30,823 bases of DNA from an uncultured Caulobacteraceae bacterium (GCA_946482375.1 CAMLRH010000006.1:1-30823), one strand, 5' to 3'; positions 23,501 through 29,777 are shown, numbered from the stretch's first letter. Notes: generated by a model from the sequence alone, not told the origin. Made by a program: numbers and translations.

Positions 23501-24933
23501 GCGGCGAGGGCATCGACAAGGACCTGTCAGGCAACGAACTGCCGAACGCGCCGAACTTCACGGCGACGATTACGGCGGACTACGCCGTGCCGTTGCCGCA
23601 GGACTGGCTGATGACGCTCCACAGCGACTTCTACTACCAGTCGGAAGCCTGGACGCGGATCTTCAACATGGAAGGCTACGACAAGCTCAAGGCCTACACC
23701 AACGTCAACCTCGCAGCGATCTTCACCAACGAGCCGGGCGGCTGGAAGGTGATGGCCTATGTGAAGAATGTCTTCGATCGCGACAGCATCACCGGCGCCT
23801 TCCTGAACTCGGACGACACCGGGCTCACCACCAACGTCTTCCTGACCGAGCCCAGGCTGTATGGTCTGCGCGTCACCAAGGACTGGAATGGTGGTCCGTG
23901 GTGGACGGGAGCCGGCGCCGATCATGTCGGCCCATATCCGCTGACGATCGAACTCGGCGGCCAGGTGCAGCAGCAGGATGCGCCTTACGCGACGCTGTCG
24001 CCCGGCTTCGTGGACAGTTTCTCGGAAGTTCTCGACCCGCGGTCGATTCAGAACCAGGACCTCGACTGGGGTGATGGTCGCGAAGTGGTGCTGACCTACA
24101 GGCCTTCGAACAGCCCCTGGCGGATTTCTGCCGGCGCCCGATTTGGCAAGACCAACGGAACTAGCGCCTTTATGGCGGCTGAGCCTGGCGGCCGTGTCTG
24201 CCTCGCTGGCCAGTTTCTCTGCGACGCCTATGGGGACTTGTACGGCGACGACGTCTATTTCATCCCCAACAATTTCATGAGTGCGACGACGACCAACCGT
24301 GAGGACCATGCGCTGGTCGATTTCGCGGTCGGACGCGACGTTGGCATTGGCAGCTTGATGTCGGTGCTGAAGGCCGGGCTACGTTACGCGGAATTCGACT
24401 CCCGCACCCGGGCCACACTGACCGGCGTGCCGAGTTGGAGCCTGCCGGCGGAGGGGGCCTTCTACAATCCGTCCGAGCACGAACGTTATCAGGCCGATCT
24501 GACGACCGAACGGCAGTTTGAAGGCTACGGCCCCGTTCTCAGCTGGGAGGCCGCGCATCGTCTGTTTGGCGATGACAGCAGGGGGCATGCCAATATCGAC
24601 TGGACGCTCGAAGCGGGCGTACTGTTCGGCAAGCAGGACACGACTTTTGCAGGCCAGGAATTGGCCGCGCATTTCGAAGGACCGAAGTATGGATCGCAGG
24701 TCGGCGATCCCATCGTCACCGCACCGCCCCCGTCCCGATCGAAGTCGGTAACTGCGCCGACCTTCGGCGCGACGCTTGGCCTGTCCTACGACATCCAAGG
24801 GATCAAGGTCGGCGCGGGTTATCGTTGGGAACGCTATTTCGACGTTCTCGACACCGGGTACACCGAGCATGAAAACGCCGACCGCACCATCGACGGGCCT
24901 TACTTCAAGCTGTCCGTCGGTTTCGGAGGCTAA
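20518..24933 (+). CDS. TonB-dependent receptor fused to a second outer-membrane barrel, cassette 3
   Basis: The 1471-residue protein has a signal peptide (cleavage after AYA, residue 30), an STN domain (about 35-105; IEIAPQPLAKALGEFAAQ), a TonB-box-like EALIVTA (125-131), a plug (VEVLRGPQGTLYGRNATAG) and a full receptor barrel ending YGLRVTKDW at residue 1123, where receptors 1 and 2 stop. It then continues in frame for about 348 residues that look like a different beta-barrel (see 23887-24930). ATG 20518 starts the signal peptide after GGGGGAGG; the frame is open back to 20434. Cys-paired loops match receptors 1 and 2, with an extra Gly/Pro-rich loop insertion near residues 905-975. The receptor part is certain; the role of the extra barrel is unknown. 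Confidence 0.93.
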   Translation: MFHKERKYSARLLCSAAVGALAIFSTPAYAQELTPIEIAPQPLAKALGEFAAQTKRSVLVTPDLTVSRTSSGVSGETDPEAALYAMLDGTGLTFRRDGDTFLIVKVTADPQSGSAAGDGADGTVEALIVTAQKREEDIQDVPIAISAFTQEQLTDRQVAGGPDLMTQVPNFTFTKTNFSSYSIQIRGIGTQAISATTDPAVAIAFNNTPFVRNRFFEQEFYDLQRVEVLRGPQGTLYGRNATAGVVNIISEKPKFSYEARLSGDVSNYSSTRVEGMINLPLVEDVVALRLAGAWTKREGFVTNQITGNPIDGRDLWSTRLSLRVSPNDRLDANLIWEHFEEDDDRLRSGKQLCKTHEVTEVAGFPTTHYQTLPEFGQSLLFAGVQGSFSQGCTPNSLYAPDSFQTPNGIALPYYLPLSAIFLPAALDDPYVSRFQSTDLRVIESTVDPEYQAKSDVIELQVNFDLSDTLSLSSETAWASDFIFSTQDFNRFNTAPGAWRQDTGTLAGREGVITPGPNGGIFCDPQVGCSDRLVAVDLSTAKSSHFSQEFRLASNYDGPFNFSLGTNFLRYDTEDKYYVFINSLGLISAISPYGNVGRPHPPYVSGVTDNAHCLANGIVPPDPTEIQEVTYCTYMDPNPIHSLNDQGHNYFLSRNPYKLISYAVFGEAYYQVSDSLKVTGGLRWTVDRKEAPEIPSWVLASDSVGYPVTDVYDEEWREPTGRLTADWKPDLAFTDETLLYASIAHGYKAGGANPPPAGPVAYCGNCGLNADVSDAKVSVTHPKSFEPEFVDAVEVGAKNTLLDGRLTLNLAAFYYDYEGYQISQIIDRSALNFNFDAEVWGVEIEADWRPLENLRLGFKGGYENTRVADGMKAVDVMDRTAGDPNWVVVRPFPTYTSNCIMPTWLFLGAGNTLVNLGGKGGGNPGGCEIAYSLNQDPVTLAPYDDTPPPSGVGGTHNGVIDYAAWNPNIEDYPGWPTGVPLGMQYPGWNPATAPNGGEGIDKDLSGNELPNAPNFTATITADYAVPLPQDWLMTLHSDFYYQSEAWTRIFNMEGYDKLKAYTNVNLAAIFTNEPGGWKVMAYVKNVFDRDSITGAFLNSDDTGLTTNVFLTEPRLYGLRVTKDWNGGPWWTGAGADHVGPYPLTIELGGQVQQQDAPYATLSPGFVDSFSEVLDPRSIQNQDLDWGDGREVVLTYRPSNSPWRISAGARFGKTNGTSAFMAAEPGGRVCLAGQFLCDAYGDLYGDDVYFIPNNFMSATTTNREDHALVDFAVGRDVGIGSLMSVLKAGLRYAEFDSRTRATLTGVPSWSLPAEGAFYNPSEHERYQADLTTERQFEGYGPVLSWEAAHRLFGDDSRGHANIDWTLEAGVLFGKQDTTFAGQELAAHFEGPKYGSQVGDPIVTAPPPSRSKSVTAPTFGATLGLSYDIQGIKVGAGYRWERYFDVLDTGYTEHENADRTIDGPYFKLSVGFGG
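23887..24930 (+). other. C-terminal extension of receptor 3, MOMP/Lpg1974-like barrel domain
   Basis: Residues 1124-1471 of the receptor-3 protein have no counterpart in receptors 1 and 2. Alternating polar/aromatic strands and the blocks VLTYRPSNSPWRISAGARFG, VDFAVGRDVGIG, KAGLRYAEF, FEGYGPVLSWEA, NIDWTLEAGVLFGKQ, GAGYRWERYF and DGPYFKLSVGFGG resemble the Legionella major outer membrane protein / Lpg1974 pore-forming family as I remember it. There is no stop, signal peptide or ribosome-binding site at the junction, so this is a true in-frame fusion in this sequence. Family assignment is from memory of motifs and not from a search. Confidence 0.65.
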
Positions 24934-24940
24934 CTTTCCC

Positions 24941-24967
24941 TCCGGCTTCGGTCCCCTCTGAACCGGA
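24941..24967 (+). repeat. Conserved post-stop stem-loop, copy 3
   Basis: TCCGG-C-TTCG, loop GTCCCCTC, TGAA-CCGGA, 7 bases after the receptor-3 stop. Relative to copy 1 a C-to-T change in the 3' arm turns a G-C pair into G·U, so the fold is preserved. Confidence 0.7.
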
Positions 24968-24975
24968 CAAACTAA

Positions 24976-25010
24976 AAGGCGGCGGGAGTGATCCCGCCGC
25001 CTTCTTGTTT
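24976..25010 (+). terminator. Bidirectional terminator between receptor 3 and the MucR-type gene
   Basis: AAGGCGGCGGGA (24976-24987) pairs perfectly with TCCCGCCGCCTT (24992-25003), loop GTGA. T-rich sequence follows on the plus strand (CTTGTTT) and TTTTAG follows on the minus strand, so it can serve both converging genes. Confidence 0.92.
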
Positions 25011-25030
25011 CGTCGGTGAAGAACCGAAGC

Positions 25031-25612
25031 TTACTTCGGGTTCTTGCGGGGACGGCCCGGGCCGCGCTTGGCGGGCGCCGCAGCCGGAGCGGCGGCCTTG
25101 GCCTTCGGCGGACGACCCGGACCGCGCTTCGCGCCAGCCTTGGCTGCCTTGGGAGCCTTGGGAGCCTTCGCGGCCTTCGGAGCCGGCGCGGCGGCGGCAG
25201 CAGCCTTCTTGCGGCCGCGACCACCCTGACCGAGACCCATGCTGCGGGCCATTTCCGAGCGCGCCTTGGCGTAGTTCGGCGCGACCATCGGGTAGTCCTT
25301 CGGCAGGCCCCACTTGGTCCGGTAGTCTTCCGGCGTCATGTTGTATTTGGTGCGCAGGTGGCGCTTCAGCGACTTGTACTTCTTGCCGTCTTCGAGGCTG
25401 ATCAGATAGTCGGGCGTGATCGACTTCTTGACCGGCACGGCCGGTTTGGCGGGTTCCGCGGCAGGCGCCGGAGCGCCCGAGCTGACGCCCGACAGCGCCT
25501 GGTGAATGGTCTGGATCAGGCCGGGCAGGTCGCCTGCAGGCACTGTATTGGCGGAAAGGTAGGCGGCCGCGATATCGGCGGTCAGCTCTACAAGTTGGGC
25601 TTTATCTTCCAT
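25031..25612 (-). CDS. MucR/Ros-family regulator with two C-terminal AT-hooks
   Basis: The 193-residue protein has the MucR/Ros core at about residues 8-130 ([64 protein letters not shown]). MucR proteins are H-NS-like global silencers in alphaproteobacteria that bind AT-rich DNA and often repress themselves. Here the zinc-finger Cys positions are SLED, so the classic zinc site is missing, as in some known zinc-free homologues. After residue 133 comes an Ala/Lys/Pro-rich tail with two AT-hook cores (KRGPGRPPK at 162-170 and KRGPGRPRK at 182-190), which typical MucR proteins of about 140-150 residues lack. The start at 25612 has GGGGAG upstream; eight more residues would be possible from 25636. 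Confidence 0.92.
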   Translation of the reverse strand: MEDKAQLVELTADIAAAYLSANTVPAGDLPGLIQTIHQALSGVSSGAPAPAAEPAKPAVPVKKSITPDYLISLEDGKKYKSLKRHLRTKYNMTPEDYRTKWGLPKDYPMVAPNYAKARSEMARSMGLGQGGRGRKKAAAAAAPAPKAAKAPKAPKAAKAGAKRGPGRPPKAKAAAPAAAPAKRGPGRPRKNPK

Positions 25613-26006
25613 TTGGCGCGTGCTCCCCAAGGCCACGTAGACAGCCCCCTTTGATCCAAGAAAGCTTAAAGATCAACCACCAGCTTTCATGCACGCCACG
25701 TTTTTCGATCAGTTCCGAGAGGAAAAGCGACAACATCGAGAGCTTTTACCACTGTTTCACGGTGAAAGTTTTCGACGGAACTTTACGTCCCACACGGTTA
25801 CTGCCGTGACGATCGACGCCTCGACAAGCGCTCGTCTCATCCCGAAAATTGAGGTGATGAAAAGCCGGGGCGCCGCGCGGAGCATTCCTTATGCAACCCA
25901 CTGGAATAACTGGCGAAGCTCATCGTTTCGGGCCGATAGGTCGCCTTTCCGACAAACCGGGAGTTTCCAAGGCGTTAAAGTCTCGCCTCGAGTGGGGGGA
26001 AGGCGC
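25613..26006 (+). other. Intergenic region upstream of the MucR-type gene, with palindromes
   Basis: About 394 bases with lower GC than the surroundings. It contains TTGATC-N14-GATCAA (25651-25676), TTTCAC-G-GTGAAA (25755-25767) and CACGG-TTACTG-CCGTG (near 25793). The plus-strand frame open from 25689 is not protein-like until about 26007. The MucR-type promoter on the minus strand must lie here. No RNA gene was recognised. Confidence 0.4.
25651..25676. promoter_or_regulatory. Inverted repeat upstream of the MucR-type gene, candidate operator
   Basis: TTGATC and GATCAA arms of 6 bases flank an A/T-rich 14-base centre containing AAGCTT. It lies 39 bases before the start codon of the MucR-type gene. 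Autorepression is known for the family, and MucR prefers AT-rich sites with T-A steps; binding here is inferred. Confidence 0.35.
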
Positions 26007-26183
26007 TTGCGCGATTATCGGGTCTATTACCTCGACGCCACGGGCCGGGTCTTCCGACGGGAAGCGATCCGGTGTGCGAACGACCAACTCGCGCTCGCCC
26101 GTCTCGATGTGATGCGCGTCCACGGCGCGGTGGAGCTCTGGGAGCTCGGCCGGCTCGTCAAGAGGCTGGACAAAGCGTCATAG
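26007..26183 (+). CDS. Small conserved-looking hypothetical protein
   Basis: A 58-residue product beginning at TTG 26007 (RDYRVYYLDATGRVF follows) and ending LWELGRLVKRLDKAS. GGGGGAAGG lies directly upstream of the TTG. GTG 25992 is an alternative start. The sequence has the feel of a small alphaproteobacterial family of unknown function: a YRVYxLDxxGRxF beta-hairpin, an Ala/Leu helix, then VELWELxRLVxRL. No signal peptide or membrane helix is present. The 3' end overlaps the end of the convergent flavoprotein gene by six bases. The coding call rests on composition and the ribosome-binding site. Confidence 0.6.
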   Translation: MRDYRVYYLDATGRVFRREAIRCANDQLALARLDVMRVHGAVELWELGRLVKRLDKAS

Positions 26184-27086
26184 GCCGCGACTGCGCAGCT
26201 GGTTGTGCATGTCGGTGGCGGCGATGGCCGCCTCAGCCTCCGCGACCGTGATCTGGTTCAATCCGCGCACGAGGTCGCCCGCCGCGTAGAGGCCCTCCAC
26301 CGTCGTCATCTGATGGGCGTTGACGATCAGGCAACCGGTCTGATCGACCTGCGCCCCCAATTCTTCCGCCAACATGCCCTGCGGCGTCGTTCCCAGCGCC
26401 GAATAGATGACGTCGAAGCGGCGCACCACGCCATCCTCGAAATCGAAGGCGGCAATGCGGTCATCCTCGATCTCGACGGCGTTGATGTGGGTTTCGACGA
26501 CGTCGATGCCGGCTTCCGCGAGTTCCCTTCGTTCCTTGTCCGGCAGAGTGGTTGGATCGCCGACGTGGATCAGGCTGACCTGGTCGGAATAGGTGCGCAT
26601 GAACAACGCCTCGCGCGCGCCCTTCTCGCTGGAGCCGACGACGCCGACGCTCTGGCCGATAGTCTCGTAGCCGTCGCAGATCGGACAAATGCGGATCAGC
26701 TTGCGCTGAACGGCGTCGAAGATGTCGCCGAGGTTTGGTTCGTTGTCCTTCACGCCGGTCGCCAGCAAAGCCGTGCGGGCGCGGACCTTGCGGTCCTCCA
26801 GATGAACGATGAAGCCGTCCCTTGTCTGTTCGAGCCTTTCGGCGCGACCTTCGATGATCTTCGTGTTGTATCGCCCGGCCTGCTCACGCAACCGCGCCAG
26901 CAGCTCGACGCCGGGAATGCCGTCGGGAAATCCCGGATAGTTCTTACTGACCGGTATCCAGCTCGCGCGCGGATCGCCGCCGTCGATGACGACGAAGTTG
27001 CGCCGATAGCGGCCAAGATAGATGGCGCCCGTCAGCCCGGCGGGGCCCGCGCCGATGATCACCGCGTCCAGAAGCTCATCCGACAT
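26178..27086 (-). CDS. Thioredoxin-reductase-like FAD-dependent oxidoreductase
   Basis: The 302-residue protein has an N-terminal FAD motif GAGPAG (12-17), a redox CPIC pair (C134, C137) in the position of the thioredoxin reductase CATC, and the FAD-binding C-terminus GLYAAGDLV followed by GLNQITVAEAEAAIA. The second nucleotide-binding site is altered (GVVGSSEKGAREALF instead of a GGGDSA-type motif), and the basic HRR segment that contacts the NADPH phosphate is missing (SLIHVGDP). It is therefore probably not a standard NADPH-thioredoxin reductase; its electron donor and acceptor are unknown. ATG at 27084-27086 has only a weak ribosome-binding site. It lies 51 bases downstream of the anti-sigma gene on the same strand, so co-transcription is possible. 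Confidence 0.85.
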   Translation of the reverse strand: MSDELLDAVIIGAGPAGLTGAIYLGRYRRNFVVIDGGDPRASWIPVSKNYPGFPDGIPGVELLARLREQAGRYNTKIIEGRAERLEQTRDGFIVHLEDRKVRARTALLATGVKDNEPNLGDIFDAVQRKLIRICPICDGYETIGQSVGVVGSSEKGAREALFMRTYSDQVSLIHVGDPTTLPDKERRELAEAGIDVVETHINAVEIEDDRIAAFDFEDGVVRRFDVIYSALGTTPQGMLAEELGAQVDQTGCLIVNAHQMTTVEGLYAAGDLVRGLNQITVAEAEAAIAATDMHNQLRSRGL

Positions 27087-27137
27087 CGGCCAAGCAAACG
27101 CGGCTGGACGCTGGATGCTCCCGATCGGTGAGCGGAG

Positions 27138-27812
27138 TTAGCGCCAGCCGGCCTTTTGCGCGACAGCTTCCGCTTCGGCGTCCAGCGGTTCGCCGACCAT
27201 GAGGCCCTGCGCGGCTTCGACGACCTCGGGCGGGGTTTCCGACGCCGCCATGCGGTAATCGCCGGCGCCGGCCTCGTGCGCCACGGCCATGCGGACCTTC
27301 CAGGCGCCTTCGTCGCGGCAGGCGAGCCCGGCGACCTCGGCGGCGCTGAAGGTGCGGCAGTAGCTGTCGGCGCTCCTGAAGGTCAGCCCGACGCGCACCG
27401 CGCTCTCGCCTTGCGTCGAGGCCAGTTGCTTGTCGAGGGCGGTGGCCAGTTCTCCCTTCGCCGTCATGTCCGGGGCGATGGTCGGCTGCGGACCGCGTGG
27501 GACCATCAGGCCGGCCGTCACGCCCACGACCAGCGTCGCCGCGACAGCCGCCCAGGTGGGCAGGGCAGGGCGGCGGCGCTCGGCCAGGCTGACGACGTTC
27601 GAGGGCTTCGCCGCTTCGACCAACCGCTCGGGCACAGGCTCGTCGAGCACGCTGGCAAAGGCGCCGAAGACACGCGCCTTCATGCGCCGGTGCTTCTCCA
27701 GCGTCTCAAGCAGCGCTGGATCGGCCGCGACAGCGCTGTCGACCAGCGTGCGGTCGGCTTCCGAAAGCTCGCCGTCGACATAGGCGATCAGCATTTCGTC
27801 GGTGACGGTCAT
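27138..27812 (-). CDS. Membrane anti-sigma factor
   Basis: The 224-residue protein has a short cytoplasmic N-terminal domain typical of anti-sigma factors (MTVTDEMLIAYVDGELSEAD; DPALLETLEKHRRMKARV), one transmembrane helix at about 84-104 (PTWAAVAATLVVGVTAGLMV) and a periplasmic domain with two Cys (DSYCRTF and GLACRDEG) that may form a disulfide. It would hold the upstream-encoded sigma factor inactive at the inner membrane. The start overlaps the sigma stop (ATGA), the usual coupling for such pairs. There is no HxxxCxxC zinc motif. The periplasmic Cys pair hints at redox or envelope sensing, but the signal is unknown. Confidence 0.87.
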   Translation of the reverse strand: MTVTDEMLIAYVDGELSEADRTLVDSAVAADPALLETLEKHRRMKARVFGAFASVLDEPVPERLVEAAKPSNVVSLAERRRPALPTWAAVAATLVVGVTAGLMVPRGPQPTIAPDMTAKGELATALDKQLASTQGESAVRVGLTFRSADSYCRTFSAAEVAGLACRDEGAWKVRMAVAHEAGAGDYRMAASETPPEVVEAAQGLMVGEPLDAEAEAVAQKAGWR

Positions 27813-28276
27813 GCCAGCGCCTCCATCAGGGCCATGCGGCCGCGCACGACGCGGCTGTTCAGCGTTCCGGGCGGGATTTCCAGCACGTCGGCGGCCTCGG
27901 CGTAGGAAAGGCCGTCGATCAGCACCAGCGCCACTGCCACCCGCTGATCCTCGGGCAGCTGCGCCATCGCCTCGGCGATCGCCAGCTGCTCGTCGGTCTG
28001 GCCGGAGCGGTCGGCGACGTTGACGCCGGCGTCCTCGCCGTCCAGCACCTTGCCCCAGCGGGCCCGGCTTCTCGTCTCGTCGATCCAGGCGTTCTTCATG
28101 ATCCGCATCACCCAACTGTCGAGGCGCGTGCCCGCCCGCCACTGGTCGCGGCGGGTCAGGGCCCGCTCCACGGCGATCTGCACAAGGTCGTCTGCTGCGG
28201 CGACATCGCGTGTCAGCACCCTCGCCAGTCGGCGCAGGCGCGGCAGCAGGTCGACAATCTCCTGCTCGAAAGCCAC
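27809..28276 (-). CDS. ECF RNA polymerase sigma factor (non-FecI type)
   Basis: The protein has region 2 (IVDLLPRLRRLARVLTRD, AADDLVQIAVERAL, LDSWVMRIMKNAWIDETR) and region 4 (LPEDQRVAVALVLIDGLSYA, then EAADVLEIPPGTLNSRVVRGR), so it is an ECF factor of a different group from the three FecI types. I favour the GTG at 28274-28276 (155 residues). GAGGTGA lies 8 bases upstream, homologues usually begin just before FEQEIVDLLP, and this leaves room for a promoter region that contains a perfect inverted repeat. ATG at 28343-28345 would add 23 residues not seen in the family core and would leave only 33 bases to the divergent peptidase gene. It overlaps the anti-sigma gene by four bases. Confidence 0.88.
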   Translation of the reverse strand: MAFEQEIVDLLPRLRRLARVLTRDVAAADDLVQIAVERALTRRDQWRAGTRLDSWVMRIMKNAWIDETRSRARWGKVLDGEDAGVNVADRSGQTDEQLAIAEAMAQLPEDQRVAVALVLIDGLSYAEAADVLEIPPGTLNSRVVRGRMALMEALA

Positions 28277-28299
28277 GGGCGGCTTCACCTCGTCTCGAT

Positions 28300-28331
28300 G
28301 GATGAAACGACGGGGCCCGCGCGTTTCATCC
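28300..28331. promoter_or_regulatory. Perfect 10-base inverted repeat between the sigma and peptidase genes
   Basis: GGATGAAACG (28300-28309) and CGTTTCATCC (28322-28331) are perfect inverted arms separated by 12 bases. The TGAAAC arm resembles an ECF -35 element and occurs facing both ways, so it could be a bidirectional autoregulated promoter or a dimer-binding operator. It lies 23 bases from the preferred sigma start and 47 bases from the peptidase start. Confidence 0.5.
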
Positions 28332-28378
28332 CTAGGCGATTCCATTATTTCGCCCGTTGTGTAGGTCAGAGCTTCAGC

Positions 28379-29680
28379 ATGGACCAGCGTCGTCGCAGAA
28401 CACTGATCGGTCTAACGCTGCTGGCGATCGCCGGCTGCGCGGCCGCGCCCGCCGCGGCTCAACTGCTGCCGCCGCTGCCGTTGCCGCAGCTGCCGGGCGT
28501 CGGTTCGGTCATGCGCGACGTGGAAAAGGCGCTGCCCATCGAGACGCAGAACCTGCGCGAACTGACCAGCCTGCGCGTCACCCGCCTGCAGAAACTGGTC
28601 CGCCAGCACCCGCGCGAACTGGAGCTTGACGATCTCGGCCAGGCCGTGGTGCGCGGCGAGATCCTCGCCGTTTCGCCCACCGAAGCCTCGCTGGAGATCG
28701 CCCGCAAGGCCGGTTTCGCCGTCGTGCGCACCGAGACGCTGGAGGATGTCGGCTTAACCCTGGTGACGCTCTCCACGCCGCCGGGGGTCAGCGCCAAACA
28801 GGGCGTGAAGCGCCTGCGCAAGGCCGATCCGGCAGGCCAGTACGACTACAATCACATCTACAGCGACGCTGGCCCGATGGCCGCACCTGTGACCGCGGCG
28901 GCTGGCGGTAGTGGCGGTTCCTCCGCCGCCCGCGTCGGCCTGATCGACAGCGGCGTGGACGCCAACCACCCTTCGCTGAAGGGCCTCAGCATTCGCCAGC
29001 GCGGCTTCGCGCCCGGCGGCGTGAAGCCCGCCGCTCACGGCACCGCCACCGCGTCCCTGATCGCTGGACGCGGCGGCAAGTTCAAAGGGGCTGCCCCCGG
29101 CGCTTCGCTGGTGGTGGCGGATGTCTACGGGACCGGCCCCACCGGCGGCTCGGCCGCGGCGGTGGTCAAGGCGCTGGCCTGGATGGCGCAGGAAAAGATT
29201 CCGGTGGTGAATGTCAGCCTCGTCGGCCCGGCCAATGCGCCGCTGCAGGCGGTGGTCAAGGCGTTGGCCAAACAGGGCACGCTCGTCGTCGCCGCCGTCG
29301 GCAACGACGGGCCGGCCGCGCCGCCGCTCTATCCGGCCTCCTATCCCGAAGCTGTCGCCGTTACCGGGGTTGATGCGAAGGGCAGGGTGTTGATGGAGGC
29401 CAGCCGCGCGAAGCACCTCGATTTCGCCGCGCCCGGCGCCGACATGGCCGCGGCGAAGGCGGGCGGCTACGCCTCCGTGCGCGGCACCTCCTACGCCGCG
29501 CCCATCGTCGCCGGGAAGCTCGCCAGGCTGAGCAACGGCCGTAGCCCGGCCTCCGCGAAGGCGGCGTTATCCGCTCTTCAAAAGCAGGCGCGGGATGTCG
29601 GCCCCAAGGGCGTCGACAAGACCTACGGCTACGGCCTCGTCGGCGAGGACGTGCGGGTATCCCCCAAAAGCCTGCGATAA
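28379..29680 (+). CDS. Exported subtilisin-like serine peptidase (S8 family)
   Basis: The 433-residue protein has an export signal MDQRRRRTLIGLTLLAIAGC: a basic run, a hydrophobic core and a lipobox-like IAGC with C20, although cleavage after AAA further on is also possible. The first 180 residues resemble a propeptide or prodomain. The catalytic triad is visible as D190 (GLIDSGVD), H220 (AAHGTATASLIAG) and S371 (GTSYAAPIVAGKLA), with the oxyanion Asn N309 (AAVGND). It would cleave proteins in the periplasm, at a membrane or outside. It is divergent from the ECF sigma/anti-sigma pair across an inverted repeat, so it may be a target of that sigma or act on the anti-sigma. The ribosome-binding site is weak. 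Confidence 0.92.
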   Translation: MDQRRRRTLIGLTLLAIAGCAAAPAAAQLLPPLPLPQLPGVGSVMRDVEKALPIETQNLRELTSLRVTRLQKLVRQHPRELELDDLGQAVVRGEILAVSPTEASLEIARKAGFAVVRTETLEDVGLTLVTLSTPPGVSAKQGVKRLRKADPAGQYDYNHIYSDAGPMAAPVTAAAGGSGGSSAARVGLIDSGVDANHPSLKGLSIRQRGFAPGGVKPAAHGTATASLIAGRGGKFKGAAPGASLVVADVYGTGPTGGSAAAVVKALAWMAQEKIPVVNVSLVGPANAPLQAVVKALAKQGTLVVAAVGNDGPAAPPLYPASYPEAVAVTGVDAKGRVLMEASRAKHLDFAAPGADMAAAKAGGYASVRGTSYAAPIVAGKLARLSNGRSPASAKAALSALQKQARDVGPKGVDKTYGYGLVGEDVRVSPKSLR

Positions 29681-29777
29681 AAAATCGCACCGGCCGGGAT
29701 GAAAGCCGGACAGCGGGTCGTTGGTCCCTGTGAGAGGCGGCGCGAGACGCCCTCGCCTCGATGAAGGGAGAACGACT

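Noticed and set aside
23887..24930. The receptor-3 extension as a separate gene
   Set aside because: There is no stop codon at the junction, no signal peptide and no ribosome-binding site; the frame is continuous.
25689..26006. The upstream half of the open frame 25689-26183 as coding
   Set aside because: Residue composition is erratic, no ribosome-binding site precedes 25689, and the protein-like part begins near 26007.
27809..28345. ATG at 28343-28345 as the start of the non-FecI sigma factor
   Set aside because: It adds 23 residues outside the family core and would leave 33 bases for two divergent promoters; GTG 28276 has a GAGGTGA ribosome-binding site. Not fully excluded.
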